A stretch of 64,000 nt of DNA, taken from Talpa occidentalis (taxonomy: Eukaryota > Chordata > Mammalia > Eulipotyphla > Talpidae). Both the position numbers and the translations under genes were made by a program. Below, piece after piece: positions 1-11,100 of the stretch (position 1 is its first letter; each line of letters opens with the position of its first letter). The DNA lies in contig NW_023603184.1 in assembly GCF_014898055.3 (NCBI RefSeq), positions 33,727,359 to 33,791,358 of the forward strand. Reading direction: 5' to 3'. The notes beneath the pieces were generated by a model. The model had not been told where the DNA came from. It made no database searches and saw only the letters and a program-made list of their open reading frames with translations.

Positions 1-1764
1 TCCTGTTCTTAGAGTTAGATGGTGAAATGCTCCACTTTTTCCAATTGGCAGCACAGACCTTTGCTTATCTCAACCTTTCCTTCCACAGTGGGGCCAGGAT
101 ACATGCGCTCCTTTTTCAATTGCCTGCAACAGTGGGGAAGGTCGAGCCACCTACAGCACAGGGGCAGAACTCTGGCCAGGAGTCAGAAGAGCTGGGTTTG
201 CATTTGGTCTCTTTAGACTTTGAAAGACAGAATTCTCCACTGTGGCCTGTGCATGTCTTGGTCTCCATTAGATGTCCCTCATTACCTCTCTTCCACGTGA
301 CTTTAGTCCTAACCCTCCCTACTCACCCACCCCCTTCGTAAAAGCACACACAACGCTCCTCCTTAAGAACAATTCCTCCTAGTTCTGAGAACCATTTTTT
401 TAACTACTCCCCAAACTGGCTGAACTTGGGCTGATCCCTCTTCTTAAATGCTCATAAAAATGCCACTTGATTCAGCCCCCTTCCCCAGGTGAGAAAGCTC
501 TTTCAGAAACTTCTCATTGTTGGCATATTCAAATACAGTCTTATGCTAAAGGTGCTCTGGTGGATTTTCTTTACAAGCTCCTCAGGTTCTAACTTTGACA
601 TTGTGAACTAAGTAGTATAGGTGCAGTGGAAGAAAACCCCAATTTGTGTCAATTTGCTTTGGGGGAGCAACACCATAATCGTATTCTTGGTTTTCTAGAG
701 CATGCTGCCATTGTTTTTTACAATAATATGCACATTCAATACTAATGTTGCTTGAGCTTCAGTGAGAAGCTGTGGAGGCCTGGCCTGCAGCAGAGTCCTC
801 AGGCTGCTTCCAGGGCTGTCATTTCTCCACATCCCTGGGGTAGGCATCCGAGGAGAGCCTGAGCTCAGAGCCTTCAGCCCAGCCTTGCAGGCACTCCTCT
901 CTGTGCCAGTGATCCAGGCCCACACGGCTCTCTCTTCAGTCACCAGCTTCAAGGGGACAAGCCTGGCCTCTGAGCTCAACTGCCCACACTTGGTCTTGCT
1001 GAGCTTTTATTCTTGGGCAGTAAAGAGCATAGCCGGCTCCACTGACTCATCAGGGTTGATGAGCCACGGGGCCGCCCCAGAATGGAACATCCTTGTGCCC
1101 AGAGCTTTTGTAAAGAAAAATAAAACTCATTTTGGTGAGAGTCTCATCTTTGGCTGACATAGAGAGGCCAACCGTAGCCATATTTACTCAGAGCTGGCCT
1201 TTCTCTATGGAATGAAAAAGACGACTGGCTGTACCTTAGCCTGCAGTTGGGAAATAATCATCCACTTGGTTCTTTTGCCTTCCTTACATTTAACCTCTGA
1301 TTGTGGCCCCTCACTAGGGAGGACAGTGACCAAGCATAGTGAGCCCCTTCCTTCCCTTTTCAGGTGCCGGATCCTTCTGCTTTTCTGTCCCAGTGTCCTG
1401 AGAAAGGAAAGTTAAACCAGTTGACAGTCTTCACTCTGTCCTTAGTGTGGTCACAAGCAGCTCACTAGTCCTTGGTCTGTAGCCCAGCCCTGAGCTGACT
1501 GTTTTTCCGAAATGACCAGTCAGAACGGGGCATATTCATGCTCAGCCTACTCAAGCTGACCTCATCCAGGTCCTCCTGGAACTCTTTGCCACTTTCATCA
1601 TTGATGGTCCTTTTGCTGCTGTGCCTCCATATTAACTGACCCCCTGATGTCTAGAGCCTTTTCTACTCCCTTGCCCTTAATCTGCATCCTTACTTTTCTG
1701 AGAGGCTGGCAAACTCCAGGAAAGTCTGTGAAAAGACTGTGCCTTCTTAAGACAGAACTCAACT
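1..1764. other. Non-coding sequence, nothing recognised
   Basis: Unique-looking DNA. Reading frames up to 131 codons (762-1157) have no domain, poor composition and no splice logic. I see no repeats I can name. Confidence 0.5.
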
Positions 1765-2061
1765 AGGGCCTCCCCGTGGTGCAGCGGTTGAGCGCTGGGT
1801 TGCGAAGCTGCCCACAGCCTCTGCAGCTCCGGTTCGATCCCCAGCTGCTCCCCGGCCACTGGAGGAGGGTCCCCCATGGCGCGCAGACCTCTCCTGCCGC
1901 CCGCTGCTCCCCTCAGCAGTGTACTTCGGTCCTTCTGCCTGCTCTGCTCCCCGCTCTGGCTCTGGTGAATTCTCTCACCCTCCCGCGCTTCTGACTATAC
2001 CCAGTGCTTGTATAAATAAATAAATAAATAAATCTTTAAAAAAAAAAAAATAATAATAATA
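1765..2061 (+). mobile_element. tRNA-derived SINE, type A, with target duplication
   Basis: Full-length SINE beginning AGGGCCTCCCCGTGGTGCAG and ending in TAAATAAATAAATAAATCTTT plus poly-A and a short TAA repeat. The tRNA-like head has an A box (TGGTGCAGCGG) and a B box (GGTTCGATCCC). A perfect 16-bp target duplication AAGACAGAACTCAACT flanks it (1749-1764 and 2062-2077), so it is a fairly recent insertion. CpG sites in the body (GGCGCGCAGAC, CCGCCCGC) are well kept. Confidence 0.93.
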
Positions 2062-2439
2062 AAGACAGAACTCAACTCAACAGAACCCCAGCTAGGATAC
2101 TAGAGTTCATCTTTTACATCGGAAACAGATGGCTTCTTTTTTTTTCTTCTTCCTCTGTTTGCTCAGCTTTTCCCTTTATCTGTTATTCACCCCAGCCACT
2201 CCCAATAATTCTTTGCCTTAATGCCATCCTCCAATCTTCCCAACATTTGCAAGTAATTGCATTGCTTCCTGTCTGAGTGGTTGGAGCAACCTCTAATTCC
2301 CTGTCTTTTTTTCTTTAGATAAAGCATTGGCTGATTTCATGCCAAAAGGAAAGCTCTTTACATGTGACCTCAGCCTACCCCTCTTGCATCAGCTTTTACC
2401 ATCCCCCACTTTCAACCCACAAAAGAGCTACATCTAATT

Positions 2440-2600
2440 ATCTCCAAACTGAATGAAATTTAACATCATGATGTCTTTGTTTATGTAGGTCCCTCTGCCT
2501 AGGATGTTTCTTCCTTTTGTAACTTGTGAACCCTTATTCACTCTTCAAGTCTTCCACCTCCTCATCACCCCTATCCCAGACAGAATAAACCACTCTTTCA
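2440..2600 (+). repeat. L2-like fragment
   Basis: CCCTCTGCCTAGGATGTTTC, AAGTCTTCCACCTCCTCATC and the spacing between them resemble the L2 3' region. Short and diverged. Confidence 0.4.
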
Positions 2601-2734
2601 TTGATTTTCATAACATGTTGAAGTCTGAATCTTGGAAATTTGAAGGGAAACTGCCTCTAGACTTAGGTGCTCTGGTGGATAAGTGTGGGCTGGCCCCCTT
2701 CTGAGCAGTGGTGAGAAGGAGGACATGAGGTTTG

Positions 2735-3110
2735 GACATGGTGTGGGTGGGGTTGAGTCCCCTACAACATTCTTATGATGAATCCTAACCTAGCATCGCC
2801 GAAGGTGACAATATTTGAAGGTTTTTAGAATGTGATTAAATTCAAATGAACTTGCTTGGATGGGTCTAATCTAATCTGACCAGTGTCCTTATAAAAAGAG
2901 GAAAGTTGGATATACATAGCGTCCCCGAGGAGGCGCATGCCCAGAGCAAGGCAACGTGAGGACATGTCAAGAAGGCAGCCATCTGTGAGCCTCCTTAAGC
3001 CATCAAATCTGTTGCCATCTTGATCTTGGACATTTAGTTTTCATAACTGAGAGAAATAAAGCATGCGATATTTTGGTATGGCAGCCCCAGAAAACGAACA
3101 CAAGCACCAT
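2735..3110 (+). mobile_element. MaLR/MLT1-type LTR relic
   Basis: Matches the familiar MLT1-like order: GTTGAGTCCCCTACAACATTC, ATCCTAACC...GGTGACAATATTTG, TCTAATCTGACCAGTGTCCTTATAA, GCCATCTGTGAGCC, and TTGATCTTGGAC. Strongly diverged from the consensus as remembered. No internal region is attached. Confidence 0.7.
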
Positions 3111-3660
3111 TAAGTTGCAGAAGGAGGCAACATGGGGATGGAGATTCTAATGGGGAGTTTAAAGTGTGTTTTTGCAAAGAAATAAATTGATGAGGCAATT
3201 TCTTGAGTGATACACTAATTATTTCCAAGTCCAGTCCAAAGGTTTGAACTCCAAACCCTATTTCCACCTGCCTGTTGTCCTTGCAAATGGAATGGACATC
3301 TCAAACATGAGTGTTTCTAATTATTTTTCTCCTCAAATTTAAATCCTTCTGTATTCTCTGTCTCAGAAAGTAGCACCACCATCTTCCTACTTAAATATGT
3401 AGAGATATAGGAGTTTTTCTAGACTCTTCTTATAATCAAGCAATCCATCACCTACTGCTACTTCTTCCTTAGAACTTTTTTCCCGCTTTTCATTCATTCA
3501 TTTAACAAGTGTTTTGGAGTACTTAGCATGTCAACTTTTGGACTATGCACAATGGCAGGGATGACAGACATACTCCCTGCCCTCACAGAGAATAGAGTCC
3601 AGTAGGAGAGATAATTGCATGGATGCATAATTATGTTGCATTATAATTAAGTCTGCAGTG

Positions 3661-3965
3661 GGCCTCCCTGGTGGCGCAAAGGGTTAAGACACAACCTATG
3701 AAGTTAACCACAGCCACTGCAGCATGAGTTCGATCCCCAGCCAGGGAGCAACCCACTGGTGCAGCAGACTTCTCCTGACTAGCCCGTTGCTCCCCTCAGC
3801 AGTGTATTTCAGTCCATCTGCCTGTTCTGTTCCCCACTCTGGCTTTGGTGAATTCTCTCACCCTCCCGCACTTCTGACTGTACCCAGTGCTTGTATAAAT
3901 AAATAAATAAATAAATCAAAAAAAAAAAAGAAAGAAAAAAAAAGAAAACTTCTTAAAAAAAAAAA
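3661..3965 (+). mobile_element. tRNA-derived SINE, mosaic of types A and B
   Basis: The SINE starts GGGCCTCCCTGGTGGCGCAA and has a perfect 18-bp target duplication ATAATTAAGTCTGCAGTG (3643-3660 and 3966-3983). The head matches type B (GGGTTAAGACACAAC, GCCAGGGAGCAACCCAC), but the 3' half matches type A (GTGAATTCTCTCACCC, CTGACTGTACCCAGTGC, TTGTATAAATAAATAAAT). It is either an intermediate in the subfamily's evolution or a template-switch mosaic. Confidence 0.92.
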
Positions 3966-3984
3966 ATAATTAAGTCTGCAGTGC

Positions 3985-4330
3985 TGTAGAGGTAGTACTA
4001 AATGCCAGGGCTGTTCAGAGGTAAAGCACCTGAGCTGTGAATCAGGAAAAAACTTGTCAAATAAGGTGACATCTTAGCTGAAACTTGAAGGTTGAAGAGG
4101 AATTAGCCCTACAAAGGGCATATCTGGGAACTGAGGTGGGAAAATCTCTAGGCAGAAGCAAGAGCAGATGCAAAGACACGTAAGTCAGAGTTTAGTGGAT
4201 TTGAGGAACAGATCAAAGTTCTTGCAGAAATTTCAATGACTGGGTGATGGGGCCAGGATAGTACTATAGGTTCAGCTCTCCAGGAAACACACAGAGACCA
4301 ACTTGCATGCGAGACATTTCTTGGGGGGGT
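3985..4330. repeat. Ancient dispersed repeat, unnamed family
   Basis: AAGCACCTGAGCTGTGAATC, TGACATCTTAGCTGAAACTT, GGCAGAAGCAAGAGCAGATG and the preceding CCCTGCCCTCACAGAGAATA (3575) belong to a very common old mammalian repeat type. Related blocks recur at 18345, 26470 and 33415. The SINE at 3661 is inserted in it. I do not assign a family. Confidence 0.45.
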
Positions 4331-6830
4331 GTGCTGTCTGGAACAATACCTGTCGGGAGGAGTGAATGAAACATGAGTAGGAAACAGAGAAGTTTAACTG
4401 CTCTGCGATTGCAACATAGGGCTCAGCAGCTCCTACAAGGAGCTCTGGAACTAGCAGAGCTCTTCAGATGTGTCCCAAATTGAGGCCAAGGGATCATGCC
4501 TTGGCACCCATGCATCAGCAGTCATTGGTTGAGAGGTACTCCAGAGGAGGGAGGGAATCTTGAGTAAGGCAGTTTCCTTTTGCTGAGGACAATTCCTGGA
4601 GAGGGACTCAAGTGAGAGCTGTAAATGGCAAATCACACAATCTGGGCAATGAGGATTCTTGTCCTGAAAGGCAGATTTGGGTAACATGCCACAGCAGTCA
4701 CCTCCATAAGATAAGCAGAGGCCAGGCTGTGACAGCTTTGTAGGGTATGCTGAACATTGTAAGTGTTATGGTAGGAACAATGAGAGAGTTGGAAGTCTGT
4801 GAGAAACTTAAATAGGTTTGAGTTTTAGAGAGGTCTCTCTGGAAGCCAGATGAAGGATGGGTTCAAGGGTAGACAAGACTATATTTAAGGTGGGAGACAG
4901 ATTAGGAAGCAGAGTGATTTGTGGAGAGATGATGAGGCCAGAACTGGAGCATGTGGGGAAAGAGCTAAATGGATGCTGTGACATTGTGAGTTATAATAAG
5001 TGTAGTAGTATTATTATATTTTCCACCCCTTTCCTGGCAGAGGTCCAAAAACCCCTGGATTTCCTGTGATGAGAATAAGGGTTTCTTTTATTATGTAAAT
5101 AGGGGGCTTTTAGTGCCTAAGGGTTAGGAGAGACTGGTCATCTGTAGATACCAAACGTTTGATTAGATGATGGAAATTTGGTTTCCCATCCCCAATCCTA
5201 CCTCTTACTTCCAGGGAGGGGAAAGGAATTGGGTACTGAGCTTAATCATCAATGGCCAGTGATTTAATCCATCATGCCGAAGCAATGAACCCTCTTAAAA
5301 TATCCAAAAGGACAGGATTTTGAGAACTTCTGGCCGGGTGAAAATTTGGAGATTTGAGAAAGTGACAAGCTTCCAGAGCACAGAAACTCTGCCCTTTCCC
5401 TGTACCTTGTCCTGTGCAGACATGTCTTCCATTTGGCTGTTCCTGAGTTATAACCTTTATAAGAAGAAGCTGCTAGTCTAGTAAGTAAAATGTTTTTCCT
5501 GAGTTCTGTGAGCTGTTCTAGCAAATTAATCAAACCAGTGAGGGGATAGTGGGATTTACAGCCAGTGGGTCAGAAGCACAAATGACAACCTGGACTTGGT
5601 TTGGCATCCAAAGTGGAGAGTGGTCTTGTCAGACCAAGGTCTTGTCACCTGTGGGATCTCCAGGTAGTTTCAGAAGTGAGTTAAATTGTAGGACACTTAG
5701 CTGGTGTTGGAGAATTGGTTGTGTTGGGGGGAAACACACATTATATCCAGTGTGGAATATTGTAATCGTCATTGAGAAATATTCAGGGTGCAGAACTGAC
5801 AGAGCTTGTTTACTGACCGAGGGAGGGGAAAAGGGAGGGAGGAGCTGAGGTTGATGGCTGAGTCTTCTTTGTTTACAGCAGCCTCCCTTCTGACCCCTTC
5901 TAGTTTATCCTACAGACTGCAGCCAGGATGATGGAACCAATTTACAAACCTCCTTATGTAACTCCCCTGCTCAAGAGCCTCGGTTGTCTGCCAATTCCTC
6001 CCCAGTACAGTCTTGACTCCTTGGACTAAGGATAGGCTGTGCAAGTTAAATTATATGCAAGCTAAGCTCTACACCACGAAGCAGGCCTGAGCAGCAGCAG
6101 AGGGCACCCAGCCTGGAGACCCAAGAGACCCCTCTGGCACCTGCTCTGATAGCCAGGGTGGAGTCTGCAGTCTGCCCTGCTTGGAGATCTCACGCCATCT
6201 GTCAGCGCTGTCTCCACACCATCTTCACCCCCTCTGCTCTTCCTGGAGATGCCCCAAAGAGAGGAAAGGACAGAGAAAGTTAGGAAGCACTTCTCAGGAT
6301 TTGAAGTTTGTCTTGTTTGTATTGTTTCCTCTTGAACTGTAAAGAATTCCTCTTCCCTGAGTAGTGAGCACATTTCCTTCCTTACGAAATCCCAAAGACC
6401 CGTCTACATTTCCAGGAGAAAACCATCTTTCTTTTGATCGTCCTCCACCCCAGAGAGACAGCAAAATATTGGCCTGAACCTCCAGCCCCACCTGGGCCTT
6501 CTGGGGAGGACCTGTTAGCACCAGCAAACCTCCAAACTTCAGACTTCTCGGGGTGTAGAGGGGCAATACATGAAGAAGGGGGCTTGAAATACCAACTTAT
6601 TAGTTAAAAATATCGGGACAAGTGTCTTTCAGTCACAGGAAAACCAGAACTAGAATCTGATAATAAATGTGTCGAGTGATGACTATGTGTCTTTACTGAA
6701 GTCTTACCATTTTCTAGAACACAGACATACACACACTTGGAAAGCAAGTCAGAGATATAGTTGTGAGGATCGGGGTATTTTATATATGAATATGAGGTGC
6801 TTAGGGGATTGGAAAGAACTTCCTGACTTT
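4331..6830. other. Non-coding sequence with old repeat relics
   Basis: Includes further relics of the unnamed repeat of 3985 (about 4700-4990: AGGCCAGGCTGTGACAGC, GGTCTCTCTGGAAGCCAG) and a LINE-like piece at 5870-6030 (CCAGGATGATGGAACCAA, GTAACTCCCCTGCTCAAGAG). No exon seen. Confidence 0.45.
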
Positions 6831-7096
6831 TTAAAAAAAATATTTATTTATGCATACAAGAGCTGGGGTGTAGACTAGAGATACAGGGAGGGATGTGAGA
6901 GGATTCATCAGACAGAGTGGGGAGCAAAACAGGACGATTGACTGAGGGGATTGCTGAGGGGAGCAGTGGGCAAGACAGGAGAGGTCTGCTGAGCCTTGTG
7001 GGTTAGTTCTTTGGCTGGGGATCAAACTTGTGCTACAGTTTCTGCCAATAGCTTCATAGTGCTGAGACTTAACACCTTATGGCACCAGGGAAGCCC
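6831..7096 (-). mobile_element. tRNA-derived SINE, type B, diverged
   Basis: Minus-strand copy: on the plus strand it opens with the A/T-rich tail (AAAATATTTATTTATGCATA) and closes at the head (GGCACCAGGGAAGCCC). Type B signatures are TGCATAAATAAATA and the AGGTCTGCTGAGCC stretch. No clear target duplication was found, and CpGs are mostly lost, so it is older than the type A copies. Confidence 0.85.
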
Positions 7097-7406
7097 AAAA
7101 AAGCCTCTTATCTTGTGTACTTTCAGTTCCCCCTCAATGCATGGCTTTCCTTATTAATTTTCTATTGACATCTTTTTGAAACTTTAGATTATATGGAAAG
7201 GAAGGAGTTTGGCTTGAAGCAATAGGGAGTGGTTGTGGACTTTCATAAAGACTAAATGACTTCAGGATTTAATATGAATAATTAGGGAAATACATAGAGG
7301 AAATTGTAGAGGAAATTTAAATTAGATATTAAGAGTAGTTTTCTGGCTGAGAATTTTTGGCTAAGAAGATATTGAAGCAAGTTGATATTTTTCTAGTGGA
7401 TAATTT

Positions 7407-7677
7407 ATTTTTTTAATTAAAAAAAATTTATTTATTTATTTATACAAGCACTGGGTACAGTCAGAAGTGCGGGAGGGTGAGAGAATTCACCAGAGCCAGA
7501 GCGGGGAGCAGAACAGGCAGACTGACGAAGTACACTGCTGAGGGGGGCAGCGGGCGGCAGGAGAGGTCTGCGCGCCATGTGGGACCCTCACCGGCAGCCG
7601 GGTATCGAACTGGCGCTGCAGAGGCTGTGAGCAGCTTCGCAGCCCAGCGCTCAACCACTGCGCCAACGGGGAGGCCC
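7407..7677 (-). mobile_element. tRNA-derived SINE, type A, with target duplication
   Basis: Minus-strand insertion with tail TTTATTTATTTATTTATACAAGCACTGG at the left and head CAACGGGGAGGCCC at the right. The target duplication TCTAGTGGATAATTT is perfect (7392-7406 and 7678-7692). Between head and body it lacks part of the CTCCGGTGGCGGGG segment seen in the copy at 30052. Confidence 0.93.
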
Positions 7678-7729
7678 TCTAGTGGATAATTTTAAAATCT
7701 TTAGAGATTTATGTTGGAATATAAGGAGT

Positions 7730-8150
7730 CAGGTGAGAACCTTCTAAAGATGGCCCCATCAAAGTAACCAAAAATGGCAGCCACATGTAAGTGTGAGATC
7801 TCTGGCTATTGTCAGATGTACCTTTATTTACCTTCTGTTCCCACATACCTGTGCTATGTCACCAATCATTCCTTTTATCAATAATGCCATAATTTGACAT
7901 AAGGGAGAAGCTCTAAGATATCCCCTTCACCCCTACTCACATGCCTCTGGCCATAATCCTCCCATGGGCTGGCATGCTGCTCCTACTGCCTGACACAAAG
8001 GCCTGCCCTGGCCCCCCAACTCCAGTAGCCACCAAGCTACTCTTTCCTATGAAATAAAAACAATGTGCCCCAGCATCCCTAGGACTCTCGAACCCTCTCA
8101 CAGTGATCATTGTGGTTTGTCTTTTGAAACTCACCTGGGTGGTTGGCTAC
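7730..8150 (+). mobile_element. Possible LTR relic
   Basis: The segment has a promoter-like and poly-A-like layout: TTTGACATAAGGGAGAAGCT, then CCTATGAAATAAAAACAATG (AATAAA near 8050), then a U5-like TGATCATTGTGGTTTGTCTT. The arrangement resembles a class I retroviral LTR. I found no second copy in the window and no open frame, so this remains a guess. Confidence 0.25.
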
Positions 8151-11100
8151 GATCTGATACTCCCTGCAGACTGTCTCATCCTCACTGGTGCTAGTCAAAT
8201 GCCGGGTGAGCCAGGTGCGGCCGGTTGGCCTCAGCGGGCCTATTCAGTCAGGACCTACAGCACCTGGTAACTACATTTCTGCCAAGAGTTTACTGCCAAG
8301 AAGTCTTACTGACATTTACTCAGCTTGGGAAGGCTTGGGAGTGGAGGATGGACACACTGCCAGAAGGAGATGGTCCATGAGTGCCCCACGACTAGTGACT
8401 TCCGGGGTGTGAAGGGCAAGGCTGCAGCTGGAGAAGACCATTGGCTGGGGGTGACCATCATGTCGCCCGCCTGATGGTCACCGGCAGGGATCCTTCTGAG
8501 TGAGCCCCGGGTCCAGGCTGGCAGGCACGTGTGGGAAGCTGGTATTACATAGGCTCTGCATCCTTCCAGCACAGGCCCTGCCCATGGTCTCTGGTGTGTA
8601 GGTTCCCAAGTAAGCGAGGCCTCTGGAGACCCATGAACATTAACCTACCGGGAACACAGCTCCGGACTTAAAGCTGAGGCGTTACCTTCTGTGCTCAGAG
8701 AATGATTGCTTACAGGTATCAGCTCCGTATTGCAGGCCTGAACATTGAGGCAGTTTTGTGCAAAATATTAGTTTGAGCCTTTAGCCACTAGAGGGCAGAG
8801 ACTTTGCAGCGCATTATCTATGGAGAAGGCCAGTTTTCCTTTTTCCATGTGAATGGGAATGTGTTCCAGCTATAAAAAGTGCCTACACCTGAGAGGAGAA
8901 ACCAATTACTGTACAAAAACACACAACGATGTAAGAAAATAAATAAATAAATAAATAGATTTAGAGGAAAAAAGAGAACTCTGCTGCACATTAAAAAAAA
9001 ATAAAGAGCCACGATTTTCTGTTTCCCCCCCCAAAATGTTCTTGCAATCAATAGAGCATCAGACACTAGAAATCCACATCTGAAATCTGTGTGCTCACAG
9101 ACCTGGTGGGTGGCCGTGGGGGCCAGTGTGAGCTGTGCCTTGTGGTGAGGGAAGTTTCCCCAGATGCCTCTGCCTGGATCTTATTATGAGCAAGGAGCTG
9201 AGCTGTAAGAGCTGGAGACAAATCCATGAGCTTCCAGGGATAAAGATTTCTATTACAGCCCAAGGCAAAGGATTATAGGCTGTTGCATGAAGAAGCAGAC
9301 CAGGAAGGGATGCTGCCTGGTAGGCACCTTTTCTGCCCCTGACTGAACCAACCACTGATGGTTGTCACCTTCACCTCTTTCCTTCATCTAACACCAATTT
9401 CTTGTCAATAAGCCCTTCTTCCAGGGAGCTCTCCTTGCCTCTCTCCGCTGCTTCCTTCTCCCCAGCTACTGGCAGGACGGTGAGCATCTCTGGGGCATGT
9501 GGAAAGAACCTGGACTGACAATTAACTCAAAATGAAATCTCTTCTGTTTCAAGAGTGGCACTCCTGATTTTATGAATCACACTAGATAATTCCTTTTGAT
9601 GACCAAAAGGGATTTAGGAAATTCTCAAAATCAAATTTCTTTCAGAAGATTTGCTAAAAATGAAGGCCCAGTGAAGGCATGGGGAGGGGCTTATGTCCTC
9701 TGGACACTACACAACCCTCTGCAGCTACTCTGCACATGGGTCTCTGGGCACCAGGTGTCTAGGACCGCACAGGTCTCAGCTGCATGGCTTCCCAGGGACA
9801 ACACACACAGTTCCTTAGACCCAGAGACTCAGAGACCAGAGGTGACAGAGCACAGAACACATGGGGCCAAACTTCCTCAAGTGACAGTCATCTGGGAGCC
9901 TCGGGGGTGACATCAGCTTCAGAAGCAGGAACAGAGTTCTGGGCCCAGCCCCAGACCATACCTCTATTCATGGTGCCATGGCCCCATATGGCGGGGAGAC
10001 TTGACCTCGTGCATCTCTTCATAGCAATGAGTCCTCTGGGTCTTGCAGAAGTCACTGCATGGAAGTGTCAGGGATAAGGCAGGGCTTCGTGGGCGTAGCT
10101 GCCCACCTGGCAAAGTGGCCTGCTTCTCACAAATCCTGAGCTACCCAAGACCCTCGGTCATGGATGCTCTGCCTCTCATTTTATGCGTGTTTCTGTAGGA
10201 CACCCACCTCCCTTCCCTATTCTGCAGGCAGAAAAGGTGCCACTAGCAGTGACCCCACCTCTCTAAGGCCATCGTGTGGGTTCAAGAAAGGATCACATCA
10301 AAGACAACAGCCCTCAGTAGGGACATATTCTTCTCAATCATTTTCTTCTCCCTCGGAGGGACATGCCATCCTGCGCCAGCCTCTCTGAGTCTCTCCTGTT
10401 CGGCAATTATATTCATGCACCTTGAAGTCAAAACCAGTGAGAGACCAGGGCCAGGCAGGGGCTCCCCATAGCTGTGCTTCTTTTGCCAGCTCAAGCCCTT
10501 TGGGAATATACAAAATTCTCTTAAGTCCAGAAGAGTGGGACCCAAGTACTGCCACAGGAGACTGCCATTCTCCCTCAGGTGTGTTTGTGATCTGGTTGTA
10601 CCAGGGACTGACAAAGATTAGGGCCCCTGAGGGCCAGGAGTGTAGCAGGAAGGCACGGTCCTACTCCAGTGCTGCTGGCAGCAGAGCAGCACTCCAGCCC
10701 TGACCAGCACACTGCCTGGAGCTCACTGGCTTGACTTCCTTCTTCCTCTTCTAGAGCCGGTTGGTCTCTACCATGGCTTGTCTACCAGAATAAGGCAAAT
10801 GTTTTACCACTAGCCCAGAGCAGTGAGCTCATGCACTAGAATAGTTTCAAGTGGTGGGTAAAAGTTTAGTTAGTCATCCTTCCTGGTCCTTAGCCCCTGT
10901 GTAATTACAGTTTGAAAGCCTACAATCGGCCTTTTCTAAACTACTGCTTTTGCCTTATCCCCTGGAGGGTAAGAAGGTCATGAGCTCGTTGGTCACGTAT
11001 ATAAACACCCTTCTCCACAAGGACCTGGGCTCCCCAGGGAAACAGATGACTTTCAGTGCAGGCTAGGGGTTTCCCGAGTCTGATCCAGTCTTCCAAGCTG

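Noticed and set aside
1765..2061. tRNA gene from A and B boxes.
   Set aside because: The boxes are the pol III promoter of a SINE; the head does not keep a full tRNA fold and the same unit recurs about ten times.
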